Shown here in pieces: positions 9,371 through 19,663 of a stretch of DNA of 64,000 nt. The DNA comes from Pseudomonadota bacterium. GTDB taxonomy: Bacteria > Pseudomonadota > Gammaproteobacteria > Burkholderiales > Burkholderiaceae_C. Numbering within the stretch: position 1 is the first letter of the stretch; every line of letters starts with the position of its first letter. The stretch spans positions 1-64,000 of the forward strand of contig JAFEDY010000007.1 of NCBI GenBank assembly GCA_018241405.1. Direction: 5' to 3'. The notes below the pieces were generated by a model. It searched no databases. It saw nothing but the letters and a program-made list of their open reading frames with translations, and was not told the origin of the DNA. A program made the translations under genes and the position numbers.

Positions 9371-9386
9371 CGCTGCGGGCGCAGCG
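9371..9386. other. Intercistronic stem-loop between gsiB and gsiC
   Basis: CGCTGCG (9371-9377), GG, CGCAGCG (9380-9386) forms a perfect 7-bp stem. In ABC operons such hairpins after the receptor gene often protect its mRNA and lower permease expression relative to the receptor. Here it sits right before the gsiC start codon, so it may also sequester the gsiC initiation region. There is no T-tract. Confidence 0.4.
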
Positions 9387-9453
9387 GTGTGTTTGTTATG
9401 AAAACAGGAGCATTCCCCGCGCGCCAGGCATGCGCACGAGGCTGTTTTGCATA

Positions 9454-10998
9454 CTATTTCAGGTCGATTTCGTCGCTGTTGATGTTGCCGTCGGGCATCA
9501 CATGCACGCCGGACAGGCGCTTGGCGTGGGCGTAGAGGACGTCTTCCGTCACCAGCGGGATGCGCGGCAGGTCCTTGGCGATCTGCTCCTGCGCGGTCTT
9601 GTAGAGCGCGGCGCGCTCGGCGCTGTTGGTGGTCACCAGCGCCTTGGCGATGGACTCATCCACGACGGGGTTGCTGTAGAAGGCGTAGTTCGCCAGCTTG
9701 GGCGCCCAGGACTCGGTGGAGAACAGGGGGCGCAGCGCCCAGTCGGCCTCACCGGTGGAGGAGGACCAGCCGATGTAGTACAGGCGCACCTTGGCGGTCT
9801 TGGGGTCGGGCCACGAGTCCACCTGCTCGGCGCGCTGGCCGGGCTCCAGTGCCTGCACCGACACCTTGATGCCGACCTGCTGCAACTGCTGCTGCAGGAA
9901 CTGGATCACCTTCTGGCTGGTGGTGTTGTTATAGCCGCTCCACAGCGTGGACTCGAAGCCGTTGGGGTAGCCCGCTTCCTTCAGCAGCTCCTTGGCCTTT
10001 TGCACGTTGTAGGGAATGGGCTGCATCTTCACCGCGTATTCCACGCCCTGCGGCACGAAGCCCTGGGCCGCGAAGGCGTGGCCGCTGAAGGCCACCTTGG
10101 CCAGCGCTTCCTTGTTGATGGCGTAGCCGATGGCCTCACGCACCTTGGGGTTGTCGTACGGCTTTTGCAGCATGTTGAACGTCAGGAAGCGCTGGATGAT
10201 CGATGGTGCGGACACCACCGTCACCTTGTCGCTCTTCTTGAGCGTGGCGATTTGCTCATAGGGCAGCGTGAAGGCGAAGTCGGCCTCGCCCGTTTGCAGC
10301 ATGGCGGCGCGGGTGCTGTTCTCGGTCACGGGCTTCCAGGTGACCTGGTCGACCTTGGGATAGCCCTTCTTCCAATAGCCGGCGAACTTCTTGCCGACGA
10401 TGGCCTCGGTCTGCTTCCACTCGACGAACTCGAATGGGCCGGTGCCCACGGGGTGGAAGGCAATGTCCTTGTTGCCCCACTTGGCCAGCGCGGTGGGCGA
10501 GATCATCGCGGCCGAGGCGTGGGCCAGCGCGTTGATGAAGGGGCCGAAGGGCTCCTTGAGCGTGATGCGCAGCGTTTGCGGGTTCACGGCCTCGACCTTG
10601 GCGACGCGGTTGAACTGGTTGGCGCGCAGCAGGCGGTTCTCGGGGTTCATCACGCGGTCCAGGGTGGCCTTGGCCGCAGCGGCGTTGAAGTCGGTGCCGT
10701 CGTGGAACTTGACGCCCTGGCGCAGCTTGAAGGTGTAGACCAGGCCGTCCTTGGAGACTTCGTAGCCCTCTGCCAGCACGTTCTTGACCTTCATGTCCTT
10801 GTCGAACGCGAACAGGCCCTCGTAGAAGCTCTTGGTCACGGCCGTGGTGATGGTCGTGTTGGTGTTGTAGGGGTCGAGCGTCTCGGGCTGCTGGTAAATG
10901 GCCAGCACGGCATTGCCGGCGGCCAGGGCGCCGGTGGATGCGGCGGCAAGGGCCAGGGCCAGCAGGCTGCGGCGGAAGGTGGCAGAGGTCTTCTTCAT
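9454..10998 (-). CDS. gsiB: Glutathione/peptide ABC transporter periplasmic binding protein (GsiB-like)
   Basis: SBP family 5 receptor of 514 residues. It has a signal peptide MKKTSATFRRSLLALALAAA ending ALA-AGN. The mature chain shows the family landmarks IYQQPETLDPYNT, YTFKLRQGVKFHDGTDFNA, PVGTGPFEFVEW and IGYAINKEAL. The start at 10998 begins a good signal peptide, whereas the open frame up to 11064 adds a non-signal extension. It delivers ligand to the GsiC/GsiD channel powered by GsiA. A second family-5 receptor lies upstream at 15076, suggesting that the transporter may accept more than one ligand class. Confidence 0.92.
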   Translation of the reverse strand: MKKTSATFRRSLLALALAAASTGALAAGNAVLAIYQQPETLDPYNTNTTITTAVTKSFYEGLFAFDKDMKVKNVLAEGYEVSKDGLVYTFKLRQGVKFHDGTDFNAAAAKATLDRVMNPENRLLRANQFNRVAKVEAVNPQTLRITLKEPFGPFINALAHASAAMISPTALAKWGNKDIAFHPVGTGPFEFVEWKQTEAIVGKKFAGYWKKGYPKVDQVTWKPVTENSTRAAMLQTGEADFAFTLPYEQIATLKKSDKVTVVSAPSIIQRFLTFNMLQKPYDNPKVREAIGYAINKEALAKVAFSGHAFAAQGFVPQGVEYAVKMQPIPYNVQKAKELLKEAGYPNGFESTLWSGYNNTTSQKVIQFLQQQLQQVGIKVSVQALEPGQRAEQVDSWPDPKTAKVRLYYIGWSSSTGEADWALRPLFSTESWAPKLANYAFYSNPVVDESIAKALVTTNSAERAALYKTAQEQIAKDLPRIPLVTEDVLYAHAKRLSGVHVMPDGNINSDEIDLK

Positions 10999-11041
10999 GG
11001 AGGGTCTCCGGGTTGGTGGAAAAACGGTGACTAGCAAAATT

Positions 11042-11078
11042 GATAGCTGTTTGCGCTTACGCATAAAGCGCTGGAGGC
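11042..11078 (+). repeat. Dispersed palindromic repeat, copy 2
   Basis: The 37-nt segment GATAGCTGTTTGCGCTT... to ...GCGCTGGAGGC lines up over its whole length with the right part of the copy at 22320 (AATAGCTTCTAGCGCTT... to ...GCGCTAGAGCC). It occupies the 90-bp gap between gsiA and gsiB. Its internal TGCGCTTACGCATAAAGCGC can fold into a hairpin. Confidence 0.6.
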
Positions 11079-11088
11079 AGATATGGCT

Positions 11089-12963
<1,875 letters not shown>

Positions 12964-12979
12964 ATCAGGACAGGGCCAG

Positions 12980-13978
12980 TCAGCGGTAGATGAAGGATTC
13001 GGGCGCCTGGCCCACGCGTGCCAGGCCGCGGTACATGCCCTCGGTGTTGAAGGGCAGGCAGACCTGGCCCAGGCGGTCCACGGCGATCAGCCCGCCCGTG
13101 CCGCCTATGGCGGCCAGTGCCTGGTGCACCACGGCCTCGCTCGCCTCGTGCAGCGTCGCGCCGCCATGGGCCATGCGTGCGCAGACATCGTGCGCCGCGG
13201 CCACGCGGATGAAGCTCTCACCATGGCCGGTGCAAGAGACGGCAGCCGTGCGGTCGTCGGCATAGGTGCCGGCGCCGATCAGGGGACTGTCGCCCACGCG
13301 GCCCGGGCGCTTGTTGGTCAGGCCGCCGGTGGAGGTGGCGGCCGCCAGGTGGCCGTGCGCATCAAGCGCCACGGCCCCCACCGTGCCCATCTTGCGGCCC
13401 TCGTGCAGCGGGCCTTCCTGGGCCGACACGGCCAGGGCGGCGGCGCCGTCATGGTCCAGCACCGCGCCCGAGGACTTGGCCTGGGCCGCGCGTAGCTGGA
13501 CCAGGCGCGCCTCGGTGGAGAAGTAGTCGGGCGCCACCATGGCAAGACCCGCCGATTGCGCCAAGCGCTCGGCACCGGCGCCAATCATCAGCACATGCTG
13601 GCCATCCTGCAGCACCGCACGCGCGGCCAGCACCGGGTTGCGTACGCGCGTCACACCGGCCACGGCGCCTGCTGCCAGGTTGCTGCCGTCCATCACCGCG
13701 GCGTCCAGTTCGTGCGTGGCCTCGGCCGTGAACACGGCGCCATGGCCGGCGTTGAACAGCGGGCAGTCCTCCAGCGCCTGCACGGCCACGCACACGGCCT
13801 CCAGGGCGGAGCCGCCCTGCGCCAGCACGTCCTGTCCGGCGCGCAGCACCGCCTGCAGCGCGGCATGGTAGGCGCGCTCCTGCTCGGGGCTGATGTGGCT
13901 GCGCGTGAGCGTGCCGGCGCCGCCATGGATGGCGATGACGGGCAGGGCGGGCGATGCAGGTGATGCGGCTTGGGGCAT
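12980..13978 (-). CDS. iaaA: Isoaspartyl peptidase / plant-type L-asparaginase
   Basis: An N-terminal-nucleophile hydrolase (332 residues) that cleaves isoaspartyl (beta-Asp) dipeptides and asparagine. The precursor self-cleaves before T199 in [13 protein letters not shown], giving alpha and beta chains. The N-terminal [10 protein letters not shown], the [11 protein letters not shown] segment and the substrate-loop [14 protein letters not shown] and CTGHGES motifs are all present. In E. coli iaaA precedes gsiABCD, and the same order is kept here. It starts 5 bp after the RpiR regulator stop and so belongs to that operon. It should release L-Asp from damaged-protein or cell-wall-derived isopeptides. 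Confidence 0.95.
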   Translation of the reverse strand: MPQAASPASPALPVIAIHGGAGTLTRSHISPEQERAYHAALQAVLRAGQDVLAQGGSALEAVCVAVQALEDCPLFNAGHGAVFTAEATHELDAAVMDGSNLAAGAVAGVTRVRNPVLAARAVLQDGQHVLMIGAGAERLAQSAGLAMVAPDYFSTEARLVQLRAAQAKSSGAVLDHDGAAALAVSAQEGPLHEGRKMGTVGAVALDAHGHLAAATSTGGLTNKRPGRVGDSPLIGAGTYADDRTAAVSCTGHGESFIRVAAAHDVCARMAHGGATLHEASEAVVHQALAAIGGTGGLIAVDRLGQVCLPFNTEGMYRGLARVGQAPESFIYR

Positions 13979-13983
13979 GGTCT

Positions 13984-14898
13984 TTATTCGGAAGCGTTGT
14001 GGGCGGCGGCGGCGCGGCCCGCGCCGTGCAGCCAGGGCAGCAGCGCATCGGTCATGCGCGCGGCGTTTTGCAGCGTGCCACGTGTGTGCAGCGCCACGGC
14101 GCTGATCAATGCCTCGATCAGCGCCAGCACCGTGGTTTCGGAATTCGCCGCGTGGTAGCTCTCAGTCTTGGCGAACAGGCAATGGCTGGCCAGCGGCGCG
14201 AGCGGCGAGTGTGCGCCGTCGGTCAGGGCCAGTATGGGCACGCCGCGTTCCTGCGCCGCGCGCGTCAGGGCCACGCTGTCGCGCAGGTAGCGCGGAAAGC
14301 TGATGACAATGAGCAGGTCCTGCGCCGCCATGCGCGGCAGCTGGCGCGCGCCGTCGGTGGCGCCGGCGACGCTGGCCAGCAGGTGCACGCTGTCGCAGTG
14401 CATGTCCAGGCCGCGCGCCAGCATGCCGGCGAGCCAGCCCGAGGCGCCGTAGCCCAGCACGTAGATGCGGCGCGCGCCGGCAATGGCCTGCACCGCGGCC
14501 TCGCAGGCCGCGGAATCAAGCGCGGCGCGCGTGGCGGCGATGTTGTTCTGGCTCTCGTCGAGCACCGCCAGGAAGGCGTCGTGCGCGCTGCCGGGCTTCT
14601 CCAGGCGCACGCGCATCTTCTCCACGGGCGCCAGCATGGCCTCGAAGCCCTTGACGAGCTCGGCGCGCAGCATGGGGTAGCCGTCCAGGCCTATGGCGCG
14701 CGCGAAGCGGTTGGCCGTGGCCACCGACACGCCCACCGCCGCCGCCAGTTCGTCTATGGGCATGGTGGCGGCCTGCAGCGGGTGCTTGAGCACATAGTCC
14801 GCGATCTGCTGGTGCGAGGGCGTGAGCTGCAGACGCGCCTGCGCGATGCGCGTGGCAATCGAGAGCGGCTGCGGGCTGGCGTGCACGGGCTTTTGCAT
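13984..14898 (-). CDS. MurR/RpiR-family transcriptional regulator
   Basis: A 304-residue DNA-binding regulator. An N-terminal HTH_6 domain (about residues 12-80: LTPSHQQIADYVLKHP... to ...VGVSVATANRFARAIGLDGYP) is followed by a SIS sugar-isomerase-type ligand domain (about 125-255), with IYVLGYGASGWLAGMLARGL and LLIVISFPRYLRDSVALTRAA. The frame is open to a TTG at 14967, but that codon lies in the predicted -35 region. The ATG at 14898 is therefore preferred even though no Shine-Dalgarno is evident. It is the first gene of the iaaA-gsi operon and probably controls it, perhaps through a cell-wall or amino-sugar ligand. Confidence 0.9.
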   Translation of the reverse strand: MQKPVHASPQPLSIATRIAQARLQLTPSHQQIADYVLKHPLQAATMPIDELAAAVGVSVATANRFARAIGLDGYPMLRAELVKGFEAMLAPVEKMRVRLEKPGSAHDAFLAVLDESQNNIAATRAALDSAACEAAVQAIAGARRIYVLGYGASGWLAGMLARGLDMHCDSVHLLASVAGATDGARQLPRMAAQDLLIVISFPRYLRDSVALTRAAQERGVPILALTDGAHSPLAPLASHCLFAKTESYHAANSETTVLALIEALISAVALHTRGTLQNAARMTDALLPWLHGAGRAAAAHNASE

Positions 14899-14939
14899 GT
14901 GTGCGGCGGGCAATGATGATAATAAATTTACAGACGCGG

Positions 14940-14967
14940 ATACTAAAGAAAATATTCGATCATTCAA
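14940..14967 (-). promoter_or_regulatory. Putative sigma70 promoter of the rpiR-iaaA-gsi operon
   Basis: On the minus strand TTGAAT (14967-14962) and TAGTAT (14945-14940) are separated by 16 bp in an AT-rich island. Transcription would begin near 14933, about 35 nt before the ATG at 14898. The -10 overlaps an AT-rich imperfect palindrome (ATACTAAAGAAAATAT) that could be an operator. Confidence 0.5.
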
Positions 14968-15025
14968 GTGGGTGGCTGGCGTTTACGGTTGGTATAAACC
15001 CTTGGCCAAGCGGGTAGCGCCCAGC

Positions 15026-15052
15026 AAAAAGGCCCGCACTGCGGGCCTTTTT
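15026..15052. terminator. Bidirectional rho-independent terminator
   Basis: AAAAA-GGCCCGC-ACT-GCGGGCC-TTTTT is a perfect 7-bp GC stem flanked by A5 and T5, so it can terminate in either direction. It lies 23 bp past the stop of the receptor gene (15076, minus strand) and separates that gene from the rpiR-gsi operon promoter. Confidence 0.92.
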
Positions 15053-15075
15053 GTGGGGGCGTGCCGGAAGACGGC

Positions 15076-16662
15076 TTATTTGATCGTCGTCCAGGTAGGC
15101 ATGGGGCGGTCGTCGGCGCGGTGCACCGTGTCCACGTTGCTGCGCATGGCCCAGGGGCGGATCTGGTGGTGCAGCGGCAAGTAGTAGTACTCGTCCTTGG
15201 TGAGCTTGAGGGCGTCGCGGACCAGGGTGTCGCGCTTGGGTATGTCCATCTCCACCTTGATCTGCTGGATCATGGCGTCGAGCTTGGGGTCGCTGAAGCG
15301 CCCGCCGTTGTACACGCCGGCAGCGGTCTTGCCGTCCTTGGTGGACATCAGCGAATCGAGGGTGTACAGCGCATCGAACGTGGCCACACCCCAGCCGAAC
15401 AGGTAGGCGCTGACATCGCTGTTCATCACGCGGGTGACGAACTGCGCCATGGGCGCCGTCTGCAGCGTGGTCTTGACGCCGACGCGCGTCCACATGGCGG
15501 TGACGGCCTGGCAGATGGCCTCGTCGTTCACATAGCGGTCATTGGGGCAATCGAGCTTGAGCGCAAAGCCCTGCGGATAGCCGGCGTCGGCGAGCAGCTT
15601 CTTGGCGCCTTCAACGTCGTACTTGGCGGCGCGCTCGTCGAGTTCCTTGCTCCAGCCATGCACCATGGGCGCGACCATCACGCCGGCGTTGATCGACAGG
15701 TTGCGCATGGTGCTGCGGTGGATGGAGGCGATGTCGATGGCCTGGTACAGGGCCTGGCGCACGCGCTTGTCCTTGAGCGGATTCCTGCCTGGCGTGCCGG
15801 CACCGGGCAGTTCGTCGCGGAACTGGTCCAGGCCCAGGTAGATGGTGCGGTTCTCCACGCCCTCGATGAGCTTGAGCTTGGAATCGGCCTTGATGCGCGC
15901 CTGGTCCTGCGGCGGCGGATCGACGACGAAGTCCACCTGGCCCGAGATCAGCGCGGCCGTGCGCGTGGCGGCCGACTTGATGGGCGTGAACACCACCTCG
16001 TCGATATTGCCCTTGGGCTTGTCCCACCAGCCCGGGTTCTTCTTGAGCGTGAGCTTCTGGTCGGGCTGCCAGCTCACCAGGCTGAACGGGCCGGTGCCGT
16101 TGGCGTTGCGCGAGGCATAGCTCTCTTCCTTGCCGGCGTAGTCCTGCGACTTCATGGAGTTGTGCTTCTCGGCCCAGGCCTTGTTCATGATGCGGGCCTC
16201 GGTCAGTTCGCGCAGCAGGATGGGGTTGGGGCCCTTGAGTATCAGGTCCACGGTGTGGTCATCCACCTTCTTGACCTCCTTGACGCTTTGCACCGAGGAC
16301 ATCATGTTCGACGGCGCCTGGCCCGCGCGCGTGAGCGAGAACACCACGTCATCCGCCGTGAAGGGCGCGCCGTCGTGGAATTTGACTCCCTTGCGCAGCT
16401 CGAAGCGCACCTGCGTGGGGGAGATCTGCGTCCACTTGGTGGCCAGCGCGGGCTCGGTGTTGTACTTGGCGTCGTAGCGCACCAGGCTTTCGTAGATCTG
16501 CTGCAGGAAGGCGTGCGTGGTCTGGTGGTTCTGGGCGTGCGGGTCGATGGTGAGAACGTCGTTGGCGCCGGCCCAGCGCAGGGTTGCGGCGTCGGCGGCT
16601 CCCCAGGCCAGGAAGGCGGCGGCCGCCACCATGCCCAGTTTGAATTTCACTCGCTGCATCAT
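15076..16662 (-). CDS. Peptide/opine-type ABC transporter periplasmic binding protein (SBP family 5)
   Basis: A receptor of 528 residues in the oligopeptide/dipeptide/opine family. The start at 16662 has AGGAG 9 nt upstream; a second ATG follows at once (MMQRVKF). The signal peptide ends WGAADA-ATL. Family landmarks are AGANDVLTIDPHAQNH, RFELRKGVKFHDGAPFTADDV, GTGPFSLVSWQPDQ and RQALYQAIDI. No permease gene accompanies it. The terminator after it makes it a separate transcript, but its position just upstream of the gsi operon suggests it may feed the same channel. Confidence 0.9.
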   Translation of the reverse strand: MMQRVKFKLGMVAAAAFLAWGAADAATLRWAGANDVLTIDPHAQNHQTTHAFLQQIYESLVRYDAKYNTEPALATKWTQISPTQVRFELRKGVKFHDGAPFTADDVVFSLTRAGQAPSNMMSSVQSVKEVKKVDDHTVDLILKGPNPILLRELTEARIMNKAWAEKHNSMKSQDYAGKEESYASRNANGTGPFSLVSWQPDQKLTLKKNPGWWDKPKGNIDEVVFTPIKSAATRTAALISGQVDFVVDPPPQDQARIKADSKLKLIEGVENRTIYLGLDQFRDELPGAGTPGRNPLKDKRVRQALYQAIDIASIHRSTMRNLSINAGVMVAPMVHGWSKELDERAAKYDVEGAKKLLADAGYPQGFALKLDCPNDRYVNDEAICQAVTAMWTRVGVKTTLQTAPMAQFVTRVMNSDVSAYLFGWGVATFDALYTLDSLMSTKDGKTAAGVYNGGRFSDPKLDAMIQQIKVEMDIPKRDTLVRDALKLTKDEYYYLPLHHQIRPWAMRSNVDTVHRADDRPMPTWTTIK

Positions 16663-16701
16663 TGGTACGTCTCCTGTGTTGTGGTGGCGTCCATGGTACC
16701 C

Positions 16702-16734
16702 AAAAAGACAACGGCCGCGATGGCGGCCGTTGTC
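16702..16734 (-). terminator. Rho-independent terminator of the rpmH-rnpA-yidD-yidC operon
   Basis: GACAACGGCCGC (16707-16718), loop GATG, and GCGGCCGTTGTC (16723-16734) form a perfect 12-bp stem. Read on the minus strand it is followed by TTTTT (16706-16702). It begins 21 bp after the yidC stop. Confidence 0.93.
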
Positions 16735-16754
16735 GTATGCGCAGCAGGTGCGGC

Positions 16755-18458
16755 TCAGCGGAACTTGGGCAGGTTGAACTGCGGCGGCACGCCCATGCGC
16801 CGATTGATGATCCATTGCTGGGCGATGGACAGGATGTTGTTCGTCAGCCAGTACAGCACCAGGCCGGCCGGGAAGAAGAAGAACATCACGCTGAACATCA
16901 GCGGCATGATCCACATCATCTTGGCCTGCATCGGGTCCGGCGGCGCAGGGTTGAGCGCCGTCTGCAGGAGCGAGCTGGCGGTCATCAACAGTGGCAGGAT
17001 GAAGAACGGGTCAGGCGAGGACAGGTCGTGGATCCAGCCTATCCAGGGCGCATTGCGCATCTCCACGCTGGACAGCAGCACCCAGTACAGCGCGATGAAC
17101 ACCGGGATCTGGATCACGATGGGCAGGCAGCCGCCCATGGGGTTGACCTTCTCCTCGCGGTAGATGCGCATCATCTCCTGCTGCATCTGCTGCGGCTTGT
17201 CCTTCAAGCGCTCGCGCATCTCCTGGATGCGCGGGTTGATGGCCTTCATCTTGGCCATGCTGGCGTAGGCCTTGGCGTTGAGCCAGTAGAAGGCGACCTT
17301 GAGCAGCACCACCAGCGCCACGATGGACCAGCCCCAGTTGGCAATCACCTTGTGCAGCTGCTCCAGCAGCCAGTACAGCGGCTTGGCCAGGATGGTGAGC
17401 CAGCCGTAGTCCTTGACCAGCTCCAGGCCGGGGGCCAGCTTTTCCAGCAGGGTCTCGATCTCGGGGCCGGCGAACAGGCGTGCGTCCAGCGTCTTGGATT
17501 GGCCCGGGGCAATCTCGCCCAGCGGCGTGATCATGCCGACCGCGTACAGGTTGGAGTCCACCTTGCGCACGAACAGGTCGCGCGCCACGCCATCGGCCAG
17601 CAGCCAGGCGCTGGCAAAGTAGTGCTGCACCATGGCCACGTAGCCATTGGGGGAGGACTTGTCGATCTCGGCCTTGCCGCTCTCTATGTCCTTGAACTCC
17701 ACCTTGTGGTATTTCTTGGCCTCGGTGTAGACGGCCGGGCCGGTGAAGGTGGAATAGAACGAGGATTCGCCCGCCGGCTTATTGCCGTCGCGCACCAGCT
17801 GCAGGTACAGCTGCGGCGACACGGGCGCCGTGCCGGTGTTGACCACCTCGTGGCGCACGGCCATGTCATAGGCGCCGCGCTTGATCGTCCAGGTCTTGAC
17901 CAGCTTCACGCCACCCAGGTCGGGCGACTCGAAGCGCACCACCAGCTCGTTCTCGCCGTCCTTGAGCTCGCGCGGCCCCGGCAGCACCCGCATGGGCGTC
18001 TTGTGCGTGGGGAAGGCGCCGCCGATCAGGCCCGTCTGCGCCACATAGACACGCTTGGCGCTTTCATCGAGCAGTAAAAAGGGCTTGGGGTCGGTCGCCG
18101 ACTCCGGGTACTTGAGCAATTCGCCCTCCACCAGCGAACCGCCCTCGGTGTCGAAGGCCAGGCGCAGCACGTCGGTGTGGACCATGACGCGCTCGTGCGC
18201 GCCGGCCGCGGGCTGCACCGGGCTGCCGGTCGGGGGTTGTGCGGCAGCACCGGGCGCGGCGGGCGCGGCGCTGCTGGCCACGGGCACGCTGGCCTCACCG
18301 GTCGCGGACGCAGGGGCCGCCGGCGCCGCGGCGGTCTGGGCCGACGGGCTGGGGAAGAAGGTGGCCTTGTGGCCGTTATGGATCTGCCACTTGTCCCACA
18401 GCAAAACCATGGAAAAGCCAAAGATCACCCACAGAATGGTGCGGCGGATGTCGTTCAT
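16755..18458 (-). CDS. yidC: Membrane protein insertase YidC
   Basis: Inserts and folds inner-membrane proteins, alone or with SecYEG. At 567 residues it is the Gram-negative form: an N-terminal membrane helix (residues about 7-22, ILWVIFGFSMVLLW), an Ala/Pro-rich linker, a large periplasmic beta-sandwich domain (about 75-340), then the conserved five-helix core. The core shows YGWLTILAKPLYWLLEQLH, the coiled cytoplasmic loop (MAKMKAINPRIQEMRERLKDKPQ), and NPMGGCLPIVIQIPVFIALY. The start overlaps yidD by 4 bp (ATGA), showing coupled translation. A strong terminator follows the gene, so mnmE is not in this operon. Confidence 0.98.
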   Translation of the reverse strand: MNDIRRTILWVIFGFSMVLLWDKWQIHNGHKATFFPSPSAQTAAAPAAPASATGEASVPVASSAAPAAPGAAAQPPTGSPVQPAAGAHERVMVHTDVLRLAFDTEGGSLVEGELLKYPESATDPKPFLLLDESAKRVYVAQTGLIGGAFPTHKTPMRVLPGPRELKDGENELVVRFESPDLGGVKLVKTWTIKRGAYDMAVRHEVVNTGTAPVSPQLYLQLVRDGNKPAGESSFYSTFTGPAVYTEAKKYHKVEFKDIESGKAEIDKSSPNGYVAMVQHYFASAWLLADGVARDLFVRKVDSNLYAVGMITPLGEIAPGQSKTLDARLFAGPEIETLLEKLAPGLELVKDYGWLTILAKPLYWLLEQLHKVIANWGWSIVALVVLLKVAFYWLNAKAYASMAKMKAINPRIQEMRERLKDKPQQMQQEMMRIYREEKVNPMGGCLPIVIQIPVFIALYWVLLSSVEMRNAPWIGWIHDLSSPDPFFILPLLMTASSLLQTALNPAPPDPMQAKMMWIMPLMFSVMFFFFPAGLVLYWLTNNILSIAQQWIINRRMGVPPQFNLPKFR

Positions 18459-18748
18459 GAAGTCTTGGTAGGTGAAGTGGATGTTGTGCCGGAGGGCGTG
18501 AGCCGCGAGAACAGGCGCAGGCCGCGCGGCAGCTCTTGCGGCACGGGGTCATGCCCTCCCGCGCACCAGGGATGGCAACGTGCCAGGCGCCGCACGGTGA
18601 GGTAGCTGCCGGCCGCGGCGCCGTGTTTTTCCAGCGCCTGCAGAGAGTACACCGAGCAGGTGGGCTCGAAGCGGCAGGACGAACCCAGCCACGGGCTGAG
18701 CAGCAGCCGGTAGCCGCGCACCAGCCCCATGAGCAGGGCGCGCATCAT
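18455..18748 (-). CDS. yidD: Membrane protein insertion efficiency factor YidD
   Basis: A small membrane-associated protein (97 residues) that assists YidC-dependent insertion. The family core is intact: GLVRGYRLLLSPWLGSSCRFEPTCS, then SLQALEKHGAAAGSYLTVRRLARCHPW and GGHDPVP, including three conserved Cys. It overlaps rnpA at its start and yidC at its end by 4 bp each. The second Met is an alternative start. The tail after the core (LRLFSRLTPSGTTSTSPTKTS) is longer than in many relatives. Confidence 0.95.
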   Translation of the reverse strand: MMRALLMGLVRGYRLLLSPWLGSSCRFEPTCSVYSLQALEKHGAAAGSYLTVRRLARCHPWCAGGHDPVPQELPRGLRLFSRLTPSGTTSTSPTKTS

Positions 18749-19206
18749 GGCGCGGCTCCCACTCGCATGGCATGTGCGCCGCGCCGCTCGGCCGTGGCAA
18801 ACAGCTGCTCCAGCTCGGCGCGCACGGCGCGTTTCAGCGCGTCGGAGGTGGCGCTCACGAAATGCTTGCGGTCAAACGCCGCGCGCAGGCGCACCACATG
18901 GGCGGCCTGCGGCATGCGCGGCTCAAAACCTGCGGCCACGGCATAGATTTGGCGCTTGATGGCGTTGCGCGTGACTGCGCGGCGCGCCCAGCGCTTGGGC
19001 ACCATGGCGCCGAGCCAGGGGCCAGGCCCATTGCCGCCAACGCCAAACAGGGCCTGCGACTCCTGCGCCTGTGGCGCAGGGTCGGGCCCTGCGGGTGCCG
19101 CAGCGGCGGCAAGCGCCAGCCGATGCAGCGCAAAGTGCGCCGTGCGCGAGACCGTACCTCCCGCCATGGCCGCCTGGAACTGGGCGCGGGTTTTCAGCCG
19201 GTGCAT
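18745..19206 (-). CDS. rnpA: Ribonuclease P protein component
   Basis: Protein subunit of RNase P, which binds the catalytic RNA and helps to mature the 5' end of tRNAs. The RNR-type RNA-binding signature is present as KRWARRAVTRNAIKRQIYAVA. At 153 residues it is longer than the usual about 120, because of an Ala/Pro-rich insertion near residues 32-50. The gene lies 40 bp downstream of rpmH and is translationally coupled to yidD (ATGA). Confidence 0.95.
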   Translation of the reverse strand: MHRLKTRAQFQAAMAGGTVSRTAHFALHRLALAAAAAPAGPDPAPQAQESQALFGVGGNGPGPWLGAMVPKRWARRAVTRNAIKRQIYAVAAGFEPRMPQAAHVVRLRAAFDRKHFVSATSDALKRAVRAELEQLFATAERRGAHAMRVGAAP

Positions 19207-19246
19207 GAAAGCATGCGTCGCCGCTCGCGCTGCGAGCGCAACCGCC

Positions 19247-19381
19247 TTAGACGGCCAGGCGCTTGCGGCCCTTGGCGCGGCGCGCGTTGATGACGGCGCG
19301 GCCGCCCTTGGTCTTCATGCGCACGAGAAAGCCATGGGTGCGGGCGCGGCGGGTCTTGGAGGGCTGGTAGGTACGTTTCAT
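19247..19381 (-). CDS. rpmH: 50S ribosomal protein L34
   Basis: The 44-residue L34 protein, with the start [19 protein letters not shown], the conserved [20 protein letters not shown] and the end LAV. The length and sequence are fully standard. GGAA-type ribosome binding sequence (AAGGAATTGAAC) precedes the ATG at 19381. It is the first gene of the rpmH-rnpA-yidD-yidC operon, divergent from dnaA across 282 bp. Confidence 0.98.
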   Translation of the reverse strand: MKRTYQPSKTRRARTHGFLVRMKTKGGRAVINARRAKGRKRLAV

Positions 19382-19557
19382 GTTCAATTCCTTGAAGGTT
19401 CAGTTACGGGCGCCGCTTCGATCGACCGCGCCCGCCGGGCTTGACCGCCCCCGCAACTACTGCAGAAAAGCGCCCGCCCGGGCTTGATCACCCTGAACGC
19501 ATTCAGGGAAACCCGCGATTATTGCAGGGAGCGCCAGCCCTGGCAATGCCCAGGGCA

Positions 19558-19585
19558 AAAATATCGCCCCTGCACCCGCCGTCAA
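19558..19585 (-). promoter_or_regulatory. Putative rpmH promoter
   Basis: On the minus strand TTGACG (19585-19580) and TATTTT (19563-19558) are separated by 16 bp. The -35 lies a few bases from the DnaA box at 19589, so DnaA might affect both divergent transcripts. The leader to the rpmH ATG would be about 170 nt. Confidence 0.45.
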
Positions 19586-19587
19586 GA

Positions 19588-19616
19588 TTGTGGATAACTC
19601 CTTGACAAGCTAGAAT
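19588..19616 (+). promoter_or_regulatory. Putative dnaA promoter overlapping a DnaA box
   Basis: TTGTGG (19588-19593) and TAGAAT (19611-19616) are separated by 17 bp. The -10 matches the consensus at 5 of 6 positions. The -35 is weak and is embedded in a DnaA box, the arrangement expected for autorepression. A TTGACA at 19602 has no matching -10. Confidence 0.5.
19589..19597 (-). promoter_or_regulatory. DnaA box (perfect consensus)
   Basis: TGTGGATAA is the exact complement of the consensus TTATCCACA. It lies 67 bp before the dnaA start, over the proposed dnaA -35 element. Confidence 0.9.
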
Positions 19617-19638
19617 CGCCGGCCCTTCACCGTTCCTC

Positions 19639-19647
19639 CTATCCACA
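19639..19647 (+). promoter_or_regulatory. DnaA box (one mismatch)
   Basis: CTATCCACA differs from TTATCCACA at the first base only. It lies in the dnaA leader, 17 bp before the start codon, facing the box at 19589. Confidence 0.75.
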
Positions 19648-19663
19648 ACTAGAACCTTTCGCA

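Noticed and set aside
14899..14967. TTG-started N-terminal extension of the RpiR regulator
   Set aside because: The TTG lies within the proposed -35 element, and the extension is not part of the helix-turn-helix domain.
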